A stretch of 39,791 bases of DNA from Zoogloeaceae bacterium (GCA_031287525.1 JAITSU010000003.1:1-39791); one strand, 5' to 3'; positions 23,710-34,226 are shown, numbered from the stretch's first letter. Notes: a model not told the origin generated them from the letters alone. Numbers and translations are program-made.

Positions 23710-25416
23710 ATGATGACAAGCATTGCGCGACAGGCTTATGCGGAAATGTTCGGCCCCACCACGGGCGATCGGGTGCGGCTGGCGGATACCGATTTGCTGA
23801 TTGAGATTGAAAAGGACTTTACCGTCTACGGCGAAGAGGTCAAATTCGGCGGCGGAAAGGTCATCCGGGATGGCATGGGGCAAAGCCAGCGGGTGAGCAG
23901 TGAGACCGCCGATACGGTGCTCACCAACGCGGTGATTCTCGACCACTGGGGCATCGTCAAGGCGGACATCGGTCTGAAAGCGGGGCGCATCTGGAAAATC
24001 GGCAAGGCGGGCAACCCGGATGTGCAACCCGCCGTGACCATCCCGATTGGCCCCGGCACGGAAATCATCGCGACCGAAGGCATGATGGTGACGGCGGGCG
24101 GCATTGATTCGCACATTCACTTCATCTGCCCGCAGCAAATCGACGAAGCCCTGTATTCCGGCGTAACCACGTTAATCGGCGGCGGCACGGGGCCTGCGAC
24201 CGGAACGCTGGCGACGACCTGCACGCCGGGGCCTTGGCATATCCACCGGATGCTGGAAGCCGCCGAGGGGTTGCCCGTCAATCTGGGTTTTCTGGGCAAA
24301 GGCAACGCCAGCCTGCCCGACGCGCTTGTGGAACAGGTCAACGCCGGGGTCATCGGGCTGAAACTGCACGAGGATTGGGGCAGCACCCCGGCGGCGATTG
24401 ATAATTGCCTGACCGTAGCGGACGCGCACGACGTGCAGGTCGCCATCCATACCGATACCTTGAACGAAGCGGGGTTTGTGGAAACGACCCTCGCGGCCTT
24501 CAAGGGACGCGCCATCCATACCTTTCATACCGAAGGCGCGGGCGGCGGTCACGCGCCCGATATTCTGAAAGCCGTGGGCGAAGCGCATGTGCTCCCTTCT
24601 TCCACCAACCCGACGCGCCCCTACACCGTCAATACGCTGGACGAACATCTTGACATGCTGATGGTCTGCCATCACCTTGACGCGGCGATTGCCGAAGACA
24701 TCGCCTTTGCCGAATCGCGCATTCGCCGCGAAACCATCGCCGCCGAAGACATCCTGCATGACCTGGGCGCCATCAGCATGTTTTCCAGCGATTCGCAGGC
24801 GATGGGGCGCGTGGGCGAGGTCATTTTGCGCTGCTGGCAGACCGCGCACAAAATGAAAACGCAACGCGGCGCTTTGCCCGGCGACACGGCGCGGCATGAT
24901 AACGCCCGTGTCAAACGCTATCTTGCCAAATACACCATCAACCCGGCAATCACGCACGGCATCTCGCATCGGGTGGGGTCTATCGAACCCGGCAAACTTG
25001 CCGATCTGGTCATCTGGAAACCCGCGTTTTTCGGCGTTAAACCCAGCCTGATTCTCAAGGGCGGCATGATTGCGGGCGCGGCGATGGGTGACCCCAACGC
25101 CTCCATCCCCACGCCGCAGCCCGCGCATTACCGCCCCATGTTCGGCGCTTACGGCAAAGCCCTGGCGCAGACTTCCGTCACCTTTGTTTCTGAAGCCGCC
25201 CTGCGAAACCCGGAAGTCGCCGCGCTCGCGTTGCAAAAACCGCTCGAAGCCGTCAAAAACACCCGCGCCATCGGCAAACGCGACATGATTCACAACGATT
25301 ACGCCCCGCGTCTGGAAGTCGACCCCGAAACCTACGAAGTCCGCGCCGACGGACAATTGTTGGTCTGCGAACCGGCAAGCGTGTTGCCCATGGCGCAGCG
25401 TTATTTTTTGTTCTGA
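23710..25416 (+). CDS. ureC: Urease alpha subunit UreC
   Basis: Catalytic subunit, 568 residues, amidohydrolase fold with two nickel ions hydrolysing urea to ammonia and carbamate. Visible active-site elements are [14 protein letters not shown] (two His ligands), GLKLHEDWG with the carbamylated Lys, [31 protein letters not shown], the mobile flap [13 protein letters not shown] with its Cys-His pair, and [11 protein letters not shown] with the Asp ligand. Either ATG at 23710 or 23713 may start it; AAGGA at 23701 is better spaced for the second. Confidence 0.98.
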   Translation: MMTSIARQAYAEMFGPTTGDRVRLADTDLLIEIEKDFTVYGEEVKFGGGKVIRDGMGQSQRVSSETADTVLTNAVILDHWGIVKADIGLKAGRIWKIGKAGNPDVQPAVTIPIGPGTEIIATEGMMVTAGGIDSHIHFICPQQIDEALYSGVTTLIGGGTGPATGTLATTCTPGPWHIHRMLEAAEGLPVNLGFLGKGNASLPDALVEQVNAGVIGLKLHEDWGSTPAAIDNCLTVADAHDVQVAIHTDTLNEAGFVETTLAAFKGRAIHTFHTEGAGGGHAPDILKAVGEAHVLPSSTNPTRPYTVNTLDEHLDMLMVCHHLDAAIAEDIAFAESRIRRETIAAEDILHDLGAISMFSSDSQAMGRVGEVILRCWQTAHKMKTQRGALPGDTARHDNARVKRYLAKYTINPAITHGISHRVGSIEPGKLADLVIWKPAFFGVKPSLILKGGMIAGAAMGDPNASIPTPQPAHYRPMFGAYGKALAQTSVTFVSEAALRNPEVAALALQKPLEAVKNTRAIGKRDMIHNDYAPRLEVDPETYEVRADGQLLVCEPASVLPMAQRYFLF

Positions 25417-25426
25417 CCTTCCCTCC

Positions 25427-25942
25427 ATGCTGCTTATCGAAACCCGCTATGAAGGCGACGCCCCCGCCACCGAACGGCTCCTGCTGGATTTTGACCATCG
25501 CGCCAAAAGCCGCTTGCTTCTTCGCCTCGAATCCGGTCTTGAAGTCAGGCTCTTTTTGCGACGCGGCGTTATTTTGCGCGATGGCGACAAATTACAGGCC
25601 AGTGATGGCACCATCATCGCAGTCGTTTCCGCGCCCGAAAAACTGCTCGAAGCCCGCGCTGCCAATCTCCTTGAACTTGCCCGCGCCGCTTACCATCTGG
25701 GCAATCGCCATGTCGCCGTGCAAATCAGTCCGCAGGGGAGAAGCGACTCCGAGCACTGGCTTCGCATTCAACCTGACCATGTGCTGCGCCACATGCTGGA
25801 GGGCTTGGGCATGAAAGTCCGCCCCGTGGAAGCCCCCTTCGAGCCGGAAGCCGGCGCCTATGCCCACGGGCATCACCACAGCGATGGCGGCGCGACAGCG
25901 GCAAAAATTCATCGCATGGGCGGACATCATCATTCCCACTGA
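25427..25942 (+). CDS. ureE: Urease nickel metallochaperone UreE
   Basis: A 171-residue dimeric chaperone that carries nickel to the UreDFG complex. The N-terminal peptide-binding domain is followed by the metal-binding domain with [12 protein letters not shown] and [13 protein letters not shown]. The C-terminal tail is His-rich (HGHHHSDGG and GGHHHSH), as in enterobacterial-type UreE that store extra nickel. The gene begins 10 bases after ureC and ends 7 bases before ureF. Confidence 0.95.
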   Translation: MLLIETRYEGDAPATERLLLDFDHRAKSRLLLRLESGLEVRLFLRRGVILRDGDKLQASDGTIIAVVSAPEKLLEARAANLLELARAAYHLGNRHVAVQISPQGRSDSEHWLRIQPDHVLRHMLEGLGMKVRPVEAPFEPEAGAYAHGHHHSDGGATAAKIHRMGGHHHSH

Positions 25943-25949
25943 ACGCGCC

Positions 25950-26642
25950 ATGACCGCAGGGCGCAATCCCTTGACGCTGATGCGTCTGCTCCAGCTTGCC
26001 AGCCCGACCCTGCCGGTCGGCGCGTTTTCGTATTCGCAGGGGCTGGAATGGTGTGTAGAGCACGGGCGAATTCGGGACGCGGCGAGCGCGGCGGCGTGGA
26101 TTGGCGACGTGTTGCGTTTTTCGGTTTCGGGTTGCGAAGCTCCCGCGCTGGTAGCGATGATGCGGGCATGGCGAGTGGGCGACCGGGCGCGAATCGGGCA
26201 ATTGAACGAGCGATTCATTGCCATGCGCGAAACAGCGGAGTTACGCGCCGAGACTTTGCAGATGGGGCATTCGCTCATGCGCCTGTTGTGCGACCTTGCG
26301 GAAATCCCGACAGAAACAAAGCAAATCTTGCGCGATTGCGAAGAAATCGCGTTTCCCGCCGCATGGTCTGCCGCTGCCCAACACTGGAACCTTTCCGAAC
26401 GCATGGCGACAGAAGCCTATCTTTGGTCGTGGCTGGAAAATCAGGTGATGGCAGCGATCAAGCTCGTGCCGCTGGGTCAGACGGCAGGGCAGCAAATGCT
26501 GCTTCAACTCTCCCTGCCGATTCCCGCGCTGGTCAAGGAGGCAATGGCGAACGCCGATGGCGACTGGCAGAATTTCACGCCCGGTCTGGCACATGCCAGC
26601 AGTCAGCACGAAACTCAATATACCCGCCTGTTTCGCTCATAA
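25950..26642 (+). CDS. ureF: Urease accessory protein UreF
   Basis: All-helical accessory protein of 230 residues that bridges UreD and the GTPase UreG. Family stretches are LLQLASPTLPVGAFSYSQGL, ETAELRAETLQMGHSLMRLL, LWSWLENQVMAAIKLVPLGQ and the end GLAHASSQHETQYTRLFRS. I chose ATG at 25950 because the conserved region begins shortly after; the open frame reaches back into ureE. Confidence 0.95.
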   Translation: MTAGRNPLTLMRLLQLASPTLPVGAFSYSQGLEWCVEHGRIRDAASAAAWIGDVLRFSVSGCEAPALVAMMRAWRVGDRARIGQLNERFIAMRETAELRAETLQMGHSLMRLLCDLAEIPTETKQILRDCEEIAFPAAWSAAAQHWNLSERMATEAYLWSWLENQVMAAIKLVPLGQTAGQQMLLQLSLPIPALVKEAMANADGDWQNFTPGLAHASSQHETQYTRLFRS

Positions 26643-26680
26643 TTTTCACCATTTTTAGTTGACTCACGAAAGGGGCAAAG

Positions 26681-27319
26681 ATGAACACTCCCGAATTTCA
26701 TGCGACAGAACCGCTTCGCGTCGGCGTGGGCGGTCCGGTCGGTTCCGGCAAGACGGCGCTCGTGCTGGCGTTGTGCCGCGCGTTGCGCGAGCAGTACAAC
26801 ATCGCCGTTGTCACCAATGACATTTATACGGCGGAAGACGCCGAATTCCTTGTTCGCAACGAAGCCTTGCCGCCTGAGCGCATTCTGGGAGTGGAAACCG
26901 GCGGCTGCCCGCACACGGCGATTCGTGAAGACGCCTCAATCAACCTCGAAGCCATCGACCATCTGCAAAAAAAATTCCCCGGTCTGGAACTCATCTTTAT
27001 CGAATCCGGCGGCGACAATCTGGCGGCGACCTTTTCGCCGGAACTTGCTGACCTCACGATTTACGTGATCGACGTTTCGGCAGGCGACAAAATCCCGCGC
27101 AAAGGCGGCCCCGGCATTACCAAAAGCGACCTTCTGGTCATCAACAAAACCGATCTCGCGCCGTTGGTCGGCGCTTCGCTTGAAGTCATGGCGCGGGATG
27201 CCAAAAAAATGCGCGGCGACAAACCCTTTGTGTTCAGCAACCTGAAATCCACGCAAAGTCTGGAAGAAATTATCGCCTTTATCAAGCGACAGGAGTTGCC
27301 TGGGTCAGGGATCGGGTGA
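26681..27319 (+). CDS. ureG: Urease accessory GTPase UreG
   Basis: SIMIBI-class GTPase powering nickel insertion into urease. It shows the P-loop [28 protein letters not shown], the nickel-binding Cys-Pro-His in [30 protein letters not shown] and [15 protein letters not shown] lies upstream of the ATG. The final residues LPGSGIG and the TGA stop are read from a heptamer repeat tract (27302-27329), so the C-terminus departs from the usual family end. It is the last gene of the urea block. Confidence 0.97.
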   Translation: MNTPEFHATEPLRVGVGGPVGSGKTALVLALCRALREQYNIAVVTNDIYTAEDAEFLVRNEALPPERILGVETGGCPHTAIREDASINLEAIDHLQKKFPGLELIFIESGGDNLAATFSPELADLTIYVIDVSAGDKIPRKGGPGITKSDLLVINKTDLAPLVGASLEVMARDAKKMRGDKPFVFSNLKSTQSLEEIIAFIKRQELPGSGIG

Positions 27320-27329
27320 CAGGGGTCAG
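27302..27329. repeat. Degenerate heptamer tract (family C) carrying the stops of two convergent genes
   Basis: Four units in register: GGGTCAG, GGATCGG, GTGACAG, GGGTCAG. The plus-strand TGA at 27317-27319 ends ureG, and TCA at 27326-27328 is the minus-strand stop of the methyltransferase. A GC hairpin GGCGGC-TTC-GCCGCC follows at about 27338-27352. Confidence 0.8.
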
Positions 27330-28147
27330 GCATTTGCGGCGGCTTCGCCGCCGATTTTGTACACATAGAGCATCAGCCCGGTTTCCGGGTCTTCCAGAAT
27401 TTCCGCGTCTTCTGTCGCGTCATCGACGGGGAAGGCGTTGCTGATAAACAGGCTGCCGGGCGGCATTTCCCGACAGGCTTTTGCCCACAGCGCGCGCATG
27501 GGCGCGGGGGAGAGAAAGCAATACACGGCTTGATAGGGGGCGAGGGAGTGTTTCCAGAAATCGCCCCAGAACCAGCCGATGCCCGTGCTTCTGGTGCGTA
27601 GCCAGCCCACGAGCCAGGGCAGAGGGGCGTTGTCGATGCCCGCAAGCTTGAGGTCGGGGCGCATTTTGGCAAGCGGCAGCAACAGACTGGCAATGCCCGC
27701 GCCGACATCCAGCAGGGCGCTGCCTTCTGTCAGCAGGGGACGCAGCCGTCCGGCCGCGTTCGCGCCACTCAAATACAGCGGAATCTGCCCCGTCGCCGCG
27801 CCGCGAAAGACCAGCAGGAGGAGCATGAACGCGCCCAGATACCAAAGCGGCGAAATGTTGAATTGCAGCCCGACCCAAAGCAGGGGGACGAACAGGAGAT
27901 GGATGAGTTGCCACCACCAAGGCTGGCGCGACAGGCGGGCGGCGAGAAAGGCGACCGCGCCGGTCACGGCGGAGACCGTCGCCCAGTGCCACTCGGCGGC
28001 GCGCAAAAAATAAAACGGCCACGCCAGACTGAGAACGAGAAAGACGGCAGCGGCTTGCAGGGCAAGCTGGCGGACGAGCGCGCGTCGGGGCTGGTTATCC
28101 TCTTGTGGGCGGTCTTGTTCGTCAGGGGGGAGCGTTATCTCGCTCAT
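27326..28147 (-). CDS. Membrane-anchored class I SAM-dependent methyltransferase
   Basis: A 273-residue protein with a charged N-terminus, three or four hydrophobic segments within residues 25-115 (for example LALQAAAVFLVLSLAWPFYF and LWYLGAFMLLLLVF), then a cytoplasmic methyltransferase domain. The glycine-rich SAM motif is LLDVGAGIASLLLPLA, followed by AGIDNAPLPWLVGWLR. Substrate is unknown; the combination of a membrane anchor and class I domain suggests a lipid, quinone or membrane-protein target, which is only inference. It overlaps the small membrane protein gene by four bases and ends within a repeat tract. Confidence 0.75.
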   Translation of the reverse strand: MSEITLPPDEQDRPQEDNQPRRALVRQLALQAAAVFLVLSLAWPFYFLRAAEWHWATVSAVTGAVAFLAARLSRQPWWWQLIHLLFVPLLWVGLQFNISPLWYLGAFMLLLLVFRGAATGQIPLYLSGANAAGRLRPLLTEGSALLDVGAGIASLLLPLAKMRPDLKLAGIDNAPLPWLVGWLRTRSTGIGWFWGDFWKHSLAPYQAVYCFLSPAPMRALWAKACREMPPGSLFISNAFPVDDATEDAEILEDPETGLMLYVYKIGGEAAANA

Positions 28148-28503
28148 CGTCCGGTGGTCAGGTTCCAGTTACGGCAATAACCCTTGTCATTGCTGCACAT
28201 ATCGTAAATGCAAAGCGACCCCAGTCCTGTCAGAATCAGGGTCATCAGGCAGATTGCAATTCTCCCCAGCCAGACGGCAATCCTGCTTGCTTTGGGTTTC
28301 GGTTGCCACTTGAAAAAGGAGATGATGACGCCCCCCGCAAAAAGAAAGAGCGCAATCGTGGCGAGGAATTTCAAGACAATCATTTCCCCGAATCCAGAAG
28401 GGCCATCCGAATAGATGGAACCCGCGCGGAAGAAAATGCACGCCAGAAAAAACAGATTGACGAGGTTCGCTACCAACAGAACGTAGTGCGTTACGTGGCG
28501 CAT
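28144..28503 (-). CDS. Small membrane protein of unknown function
   Basis: I do not recognise this 119-residue protein. It has three hydrophobic segments (HYVLLVANLVNLFFLACIFF, LKFLATIALFLFAGGVIISF and IAVWLGRIAICLMTLILTG) and a Cys-containing end (CIYDMCSNDKGYCRN) likely outside the membrane. ATG 28503 has AAGG upstream and lies 2 bases after the hemB stop; an earlier in-frame start would overlap hemB. It sits between hemB and the methyltransferase with tight spacing, so all three are probably co-transcribed. Confidence 0.65.
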   Translation of the reverse strand: MRHVTHYVLLVANLVNLFFLACIFFRAGSIYSDGPSGFGEMIVLKFLATIALFLFAGGVIISFFKWQPKPKASRIAVWLGRIAICLMTLILTGLGSLCIYDMCSNDKGYCRNWNLTTGR

Positions 28504-28505
28504 TT

Positions 28506-29602
<1,097 letters not shown>

Positions 29603-29604
29603 AA

Positions 29605-29662
29605 GTTAGCGGCGCGGCGCGCCGTATGTTAACAACGGCGGTTTCTTCGATCCCGCCTTACC
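29605..29662. repeat. GGTAGGGCG-type repeat, family B copy 3 (inverted)
   Basis: Read on the minus strand it begins GGTAAGGCGGGATCGAAGAA and continues CCGCCGTTGTTAAC, closely resembling copy 4 at 34277. Its TAA (29658-29660) is the stop codon of engB. Confidence 0.7.
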
Positions 29663-30287
29663 TTTCTTCTGTCTCCTGTCTTCCGTCGCCGGTCTTCTGG
29701 GCGAACCACCGCGCCATTACCGCTTCGCATTCCTCGACGCCGGTTTTTTTCAGGCTGGAAAAAAGTTGCGCCGAGCATTGTTCGCCCAGGGGTTTCAGGG
29801 CGGCGCGTACCTTGGCGAGCGTCGCCGTCTGCGCCTGACGGGAAAGTTTGTCCGCCTTTGAGAGCAGGACATGAATCGGGCGTCCGGTGGGAGCGAACCA
29901 GTTTAACAGGCGGCAATCCAGATCGGTCATCGGGCGGCGGCAATCCATGATGACCACCAGCCCCGCCAGATGAGCGCGACCTTCCAGATAGGGCGCGAGC
30001 AGCTTTTCCCACTGCCCCTTGATGGCTTCCGGCGCTTTGGCGAAGCCGTAGCCGGGCAAATCCACCAGATATTTGCCGGGCGCGAGGGTGAAATAATTAA
30101 GATGCTGGGTGCGCCCCGGCGTCTTGCTGACATGGGCCAAGCGGGTGCGGTTCGTTAACGTGTTGATGGCGGAAGACTTGCCCGCATTGGAGCGCCCCGC
30201 AAACGCGACTTCGGCCAGCGAATCCGTGGGCATGTCGCGCAACTGGGCGACCGTGGTGAAAAAAACTGCATTTTGAAACAGGGACAT
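29658..30287 (-). CDS. engB: Ribosome biogenesis GTPase EngB (YihA/YsxC)
   Basis: Essential GTPase for assembly of the large ribosomal subunit. Motifs: P-loop [15 protein letters not shown], switch [23 protein letters not shown] and LSKADKLSR. The start [10 protein letters not shown] at 30287 matches the family; the frame extends further upstream into the divergent promoter region. The body ends near MARWFAQ, and the tail [12 protein letters not shown] is encoded by a heptamer tract (29666-29700) with the stop in a family B repeat, so the last dozen residues appear repeat-derived. Confidence 0.95.
   Translation of the reverse strand: MSLFQNAVFFTTVAQLRDMPTDSLAEVAFAGRSNAGKSSAINTLTNRTRLAHVSKTPGRTQHLNYFTLAPGKYLVDLPGYGFAKAPEAIKGQWEKLLAPYLEGRAHLAGLVVIMDCRRPMTDLDCRLLNWFAPTGRPIHVLLSKADKLSRQAQTATLAKVRAALKPLGEQCSAQLFSSLKKTGVEECEAVMARWFAQKTGDGRQETEER
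29666..29700. repeat. Heptamer tract (family C) translated as the EngB tail
   Basis: Five units in register on the plus strand: CTTCTGT, CTCCTGT, CTTCCGT, CGCCGGT, CTTCTGG. The tract lies inside the engB reading frame at its 3' end. Confidence 0.75.
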
Positions 30288-30318
30288 GACGGGTTTTCCG
30301 GGAACAAACAATGGAGTT

Positions 30319-30331
30319 GTTATAGAATAAC
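30319..30331. promoter_or_regulatory. Dyad GTTAT-AGA-ATAAC in the engB/cytochrome c4 divergent promoter
   Basis: A perfect 5-bp inverted repeat around AGA, 32 bases from the engB start and 66 from the cytochrome start. It includes a -10-like TATAGAAT. It may be a shared promoter core or an operator. Confidence 0.3.
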
Positions 30332-30396
30332 AGGTTTGGAGATATCGACCCCCTTGGCAAGATTTTCTCGCCTCTTTTGAGTAAAGGAGTTTGGAC

Positions 30397-31029
30397 ATGA
30401 TTCGCACTACGGCGCTGGCATTGCTCGTTACAGCCGGTTTTAGTTTTAACGCGCTGGCTCAGGAAGCAGCCCCTGAAACCCCCAAGGCTCCCGGTCAGGA
30501 ACTCGCGGAATCGGTTTGCGTTGCCTGTCACGGCGCAGACGGCACCAGCGTGAGTAAAGACCCGATCTATCCGCATCTGGCGGGACAGGGCGCGGACTAC
30601 ATCATCAAGCAGATAAAGGATTTCAAGGCAGGGCGGCGCAATGACCCGTTCATGTCCGCTATGGCAGTCGCGGTGGCGACGGAAGAAGACGAACGCAACA
30701 TCGCGGCCTGGTACGCCAAACAGATCGTCAAGCCTTCGCAAGCCACGCGGGTGGATTTGGTCGACCGTGGTCGCCAAATCTGGCGCGCCGGTGACGCGGC
30801 CAAGGGCGTGCCCGCCTGCGCCGGTTGTCACGGCGCTTCCGGTCGCGGCTTGCCTGCCCAGTATCCCCGTCTGGCGGGTCAAATGCCGGAATACATCATC
30901 GCGCAGTTGCAGAAATTCCGCAGCGGCGAACGTGCCAACGACCCGGAAAACATGATGCGTACCATCGCTGAACGGCTGAATGATCACGACCTCAACGCCG
31001 TTTCCGAATATGCCACCGGATTGCGCTGA
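30397..31029 (+). CDS. Cytochrome c4-type dihaem protein
   Basis: Periplasmic electron carrier of 210 residues. A signal peptide ([18 protein letters not shown]) is followed by two homologous class I cytochrome domains with haem motifs CVACH (41-45) and CAGCH (141-145). Axial Met candidates are in [12 protein letters not shown] and [12 protein letters not shown], and [20 protein letters not shown] is mirrored by [20 protein letters not shown]. This internal duplication is the mark of cytochrome c4, which passes electrons to terminal oxidases. ATG 30397 follows AAAGGAG; the TTG six bases earlier is less likely. A neighbouring engB is a common betaproteobacterial arrangement. Confidence 0.92.
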   Translation: MIRTTALALLVTAGFSFNALAQEAAPETPKAPGQELAESVCVACHGADGTSVSKDPIYPHLAGQGADYIIKQIKDFKAGRRNDPFMSAMAVAVATEEDERNIAAWYAKQIVKPSQATRVDLVDRGRQIWRAGDAAKGVPACAGCHGASGRGLPAQYPRLAGQMPEYIIAQLQKFRSGERANDPENMMRTIAERLNDHDLNAVSEYATGLR

Positions 31030-31059
31030 CGCTTTGCCGTAAGCCATCCTGAACACCAC

Positions 31060-31102
31060 AAAACCCGTTACACTTTCGTGACTGTGTAACGGGTTTTGTT
31101 TT
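31060..31102 (+). terminator. Rho-independent terminator after cytochrome c4
   Basis: AAAACCCGTTACAC (31060-31073) pairs with GTGTAACGGGTTTT (31084-31097), a 14-bp stem with 10-base loop, followed by further Ts. Confidence 0.9.
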
Positions 31103-31179
31103 ATGTGATTGTTTTCATTGCTTTCATATCCCTGAAGATGTTGCTACACTGTATGCCCTCTGCTTGGAGTGTCGCGATT

Positions 31180-31665
31180 ATGAGAAAGCCTGTTTCCGCC
31201 TGCCTGCTGCTGACTGCAAGCCTTCTGGCGGCATCGCCCGCCTGGGGTCAGATTTATAAGTGTGTGAATGAGGACAACCATCCCACTTACACCAATGTTC
31301 CTGTGGACAAGAAATGCGTCAAGATGCAAATCGAGTCGGACGCCCCGCCGTCCACGGCAACCACCACGGTTCGTACCAGAGGCGCGGCTGCCACTCCGAC
31401 GCCCGTCGATTTTCCCCGCGTGAGCGCGGATACCCAGAAAGCCAGAGATAATGACCGGCGCGCGATTCTGAATCAGGAACTCTCCGCCGAACTGCAATCG
31501 CTGAACGCAGCGAGAGCAAAACTGGCGGCAGAAGAAAAAACCCGCGCGGGCAATGAAAAAAATGCCCAAAAACGCGAAGACCGCCTGCAACCCTTCCGCG
31601 AAGAAGTGGCGAGCCGCGAACGCAATATCGAAGCCATCAACAAAGAACTTGCCAATCTCCGGTAG
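31180..31665 (+). CDS. DUF4124-type periplasmic protein with coiled-coil C-terminus
   Basis: A 161-residue protein with a signal peptide (KPVSACLLLTASLLAASPAWG) and then IYKCVNEDNHPTYTNVPVD, the short beta-rich pattern of DUF4124 proteins (YKWVDxxGxxxYTDxP-like). The middle is Thr/Pro-rich and the last 70 residues form a charged helix or coiled coil (ELQSLNAARAKLAAEEKTRA). These small exported proteins are common next to ntrB in betaproteobacteria; their role is unknown. ATG 31180 gives a clean signal peptide; earlier in-frame starts lack one. Confidence 0.75.
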   Translation: MRKPVSACLLLTASLLAASPAWGQIYKCVNEDNHPTYTNVPVDKKCVKMQIESDAPPSTATTTVRTRGAAATPTPVDFPRVSADTQKARDNDRRAILNQELSAELQSLNAARAKLAAEEKTRAGNEKNAQKREDRLQPFREEVASRERNIEAINKELANLR

Positions 31666-31708
31666 TTCGCGCATTTCGGGGCGGGCGCAAAATTTGCTTG
31701 ACCCACCC

Positions 31709-32794
31709 ATGCACAAAACCTTCTTTCCTCTCGGCGGACTTGATTATCTGGCGTCCGCCGTTCTTCTGCTCGACGCCGAACGTCGGGTCTGTTACGCCAA
31801 CAGCGCCGCCGAAAACCTGCTCAAATCGGCAGGTCGCGCCCTGCTTGGACAGGCGTTGGAAACGGTCATCCATTACACGGCGACGCTGCAACAGGCGTTG
31901 GATAACGCCGTCGCCAACAATTGGAGCTACACCGGACAGAACGTGGAAATTCGCCTCGGCAAGTCAGACGGCGAGGTGTTGCACCTGAATTGCACGGTGA
32001 CGCCGATGCAATGCGACGAAGCGCCGGACGCGCGAATGCTGGTGGAATTGCAGCCCATCGACCAGCAGTTGAAGGCGAGCCGCGAAGAACGCCTGATTGA
32101 GCAACAACAGGCGAGCCGCGAGCTGATTCGCAATCTGGCGCACGAAATCAAAAACCCCCTAGGCGGCATTCGTGGCGCGGCGCAATTGCTGGAACACGAA
32201 CTCGGCAATCCCGCCCTGCGCGAATATACCCAAGTCATCATCAAGGAAGCCGACCGCTTGCAGGACTTGATGCAACGTCTGCTTTCCCCGCACCGCGTCG
32301 CCATGCAGCCGCACCTGATGAGTGTGCATGAAGTCCTTGAGCGGGTACGCAGCCTGTTGCAGATGGAATTTCCAGAAACCCTTGCCATCCAGCGCGACTA
32401 TGACACCAGCTTGCCGGATTTGACCGCTGACCGCGAACAGTTGATTCAGGTTTTTCTCAATATCGCCAGAAACGCCGCGCAAGCAATGGACGGCAAGGGT
32501 GAAATTGTTTTTCGCACCCGTTCAGCGCGGCAGGTGACGCTGGTCAAGCGGCGTTTCCGGTTAGCCATCGACGTATCCATCATCGACAACGGCCCCGGTA
32601 TCCCCGACGAATTCAAGGAACGCATGTTTTATCCGCTGGTATCCGGTCGTCCCGACGGCACGGGGCTTGGTCTGACGCTGGCGCAAAGTTTCGTGCAACA
32701 GCATCAAGGCACCATAGAATGCGAAAGCCGACCGGGATATACATGTTTTCTGATCAGGCTTCCGATCAGGGATCAGGAATCAGGTGGCAGGTGA
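31709..32794 (+). CDS. glnL: Nitrogen regulation sensor histidine kinase NtrB (GlnL)
   Basis: Cytoplasmic kinase/phosphatase that, under control of PII, sets NtrC phosphorylation according to nitrogen status. Of 361 residues: a PAS domain (about 10-115, LASAVLLLDAERRVCYANSA), the H-box NLAHEIKNPLGGIRGAAQLL with the phospho-His, N-box NIARNAAQAMDG, and G boxes DNGPGIPDEF and GRPDGTGLGL. ATG 31709 is the first Met before the PAS domain. The C-terminal residues IRDQESGGR and the TGA stop are read from a heptamer tract (32764-32798). ntrC follows after 43 bases. Confidence 0.95.
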   Translation: MHKTFFPLGGLDYLASAVLLLDAERRVCYANSAAENLLKSAGRALLGQALETVIHYTATLQQALDNAVANNWSYTGQNVEIRLGKSDGEVLHLNCTVTPMQCDEAPDARMLVELQPIDQQLKASREERLIEQQQASRELIRNLAHEIKNPLGGIRGAAQLLEHELGNPALREYTQVIIKEADRLQDLMQRLLSPHRVAMQPHLMSVHEVLERVRSLLQMEFPETLAIQRDYDTSLPDLTADREQLIQVFLNIARNAAQAMDGKGEIVFRTRSARQVTLVKRRFRLAIDVSIIDNGPGIPDEFKERMFYPLVSGRPDGTGLGLTLAQSFVQQHQGTIECESRPGYTCFLIRLPIRDQESGGR

Positions 32795-32798
32795 CACC
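32764..32798. repeat. Heptamer tract (family C) at the 3' end of ntrB
   Basis: Units in register: GATCAGG, GATCAGG, AATCAGG, TGGCAGG, TGACACC. The TGA at 32792 is the ntrB stop. AGGGATCAGG (32769-32778) is also complementary to CCTGATCCCT just after the tract, so a hairpin can form between ntrB and ntrC. Confidence 0.85.
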
Positions 32799-32837
32799 TG
32801 ATCCCTAACTGGCTCAAAATTTGCTCAAAACATTGCC

Positions 32838-34226
32838 ATGAAACCAATCTGGATTATTGACGACGACCGTTCCATCCGCTGGGTGCTGGAAAAAACCCTG
32901 ACACGGGAGGATATTCCCTTCAAGAGTTTCGCCTCCGCCAGCGAAGCTTTGGAGGCGCTGGACGCTGGCGAACTGCCGCAGGTGTTGATTTCCGACATCC
33001 GTATGCCCGGCGCTTCCGGTCTTGACCTCTTGCAACGGGTCAAGGAGCGCCATCCCCAAACGCCGGTCATCATCATGACCGCCTATTCCGATCTGGAATC
33101 CGCCGTCGCCGCTTTTCAGGGCGGAGCATTTGAATACCTGCCCAAGCCCTTTGATGTTGACCAAGCGGTTGAACTGATTCGGCGCGCCATCGAAGAAAGT
33201 CTGCACCAAAATGGTGCGACCGAAGCCGTCGGGCTGACGCCGGAAATTCTCGGTCAAGCGCCCGCCATGCAAGAAGTCTTTCGCGCCATCGGCAGATTGT
33301 CCCAATCGCACGCCACGGTGTTGATTACCGGCGAATCCGGCTCCGGCAAGGAACTGGTGGCGCGCGCCCTGCACCGGCACAGCCCGCGCAAGGAGTCGCC
33401 CTTCGTCGCCATCAACACGGCGGCGATTCCCAAAGATTTGCTTGAATCGGAACTGTTCGGACATGAACGCGGCGCATTCACCGGCGCGCAAACCCAGCGG
33501 CGCGGGCGTTTCGAGCAAGCCGACGGCGGCACGCTGTTCCTCGATGAAATCGGGGACATGCCCTCGGAATTGCAGACCCGTTTGCTGCGTGTGCTTTCCG
33601 ATGGACATTTCTACCGCGTCGGCGGACACGCGCCCATCAAGGCGAATGTCCGCGTCATCGCCGCCACCCACCAGAATCTCGAAGGCAGGGTCAAAGAAGG
33701 CTTGTTTCGCGAAGACCTTTTTCATCGCCTGAATGTCATCAGAATCCGCCTGCCCGCCCTGCGCGAACGGCGCGAAGACGTTCCTTTGCTGATTAAACAT
33801 TTCCTGCAAAAAAGTGCGCAGGAATTGGGCGGCGAGACCAAACGCCTGTCCGACGCCGCCCTGAAATATCTCGCGGGTCTGGAATTCAGTGGCAATGTGC
33901 GGCAACTGGAAAACCTCTGCCACTGGATTACCGTCATGGCGCCCGGTCAGCAGGTAGAAATCAACGACCTGCCGCCCGAACTGCGCGAAACCCCCGCGCC
34001 CATTGCCGTAAGTGGCGACTGGGAAAGCGGTCTGGCCGCCGAAGTCGACCGCCTGCTCGCCGCCGCCGTTCCCGACCTGCATGAGCGACTGGTACAAGTC
34101 TTCGAGCGCACCCTCATCAACCGCGCCCTGGCGCACACCGGCGGACGCCGCATCGAAGCCGCGCAAGCCCTGGGCATCGGTCGCAACACCATCACCCGCA
34201 AAATTCAGGAATTGGGATTGGAATAA
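32838..34226 (+). CDS. ntrC: Nitrogen regulation response regulator NtrC (GlnG)
   Basis: Sigma-54 activator of 462 residues. Receiver domain with acidic Asp8-Asp10 and phospho-acceptor Asp53 (ISDIRMPGASG), a AAA+ domain with Walker A TGESGSGKELVARAL, the sigma-54 contact loop ELFGHERGAFTGA, Walker B GGTLFLDEIGDMP, and a Fis-type DNA-binding end AHTGGRRIEAAQALGIGRNT. Phosphorylated NtrC binds paired TGCACC/GGTGCA sites and drives nitrogen-scavenging genes. Matching sites lie upstream of urtA in this window, so it is the likely regulator of the urea operon. Confidence 0.97.
   Translation: MKPIWIIDDDRSIRWVLEKTLTREDIPFKSFASASEALEALDAGELPQVLISDIRMPGASGLDLLQRVKERHPQTPVIIMTAYSDLESAVAAFQGGAFEYLPKPFDVDQAVELIRRAIEESLHQNGATEAVGLTPEILGQAPAMQEVFRAIGRLSQSHATVLITGESGSGKELVARALHRHSPRKESPFVAINTAAIPKDLLESELFGHERGAFTGAQTQRRGRFEQADGGTLFLDEIGDMPSELQTRLLRVLSDGHFYRVGGHAPIKANVRVIAATHQNLEGRVKEGLFREDLFHRLNVIRIRLPALRERREDVPLLIKHFLQKSAQELGGETKRLSDAALKYLAGLEFSGNVRQLENLCHWITVMAPGQQVEINDLPPELRETPAPIAVSGDWESGLAAEVDRLLAAAVPDLHERLVQVFERTLINRALAHTGGRRIEAAQALGIGRNTITRKIQELGLE

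Noticed and set aside
24172..25428. 418-codon open frame opposite ureC
   Set aside because: Antisense shadow of a highly conserved enzyme gene in GC-rich DNA; no start signal or homology pattern.
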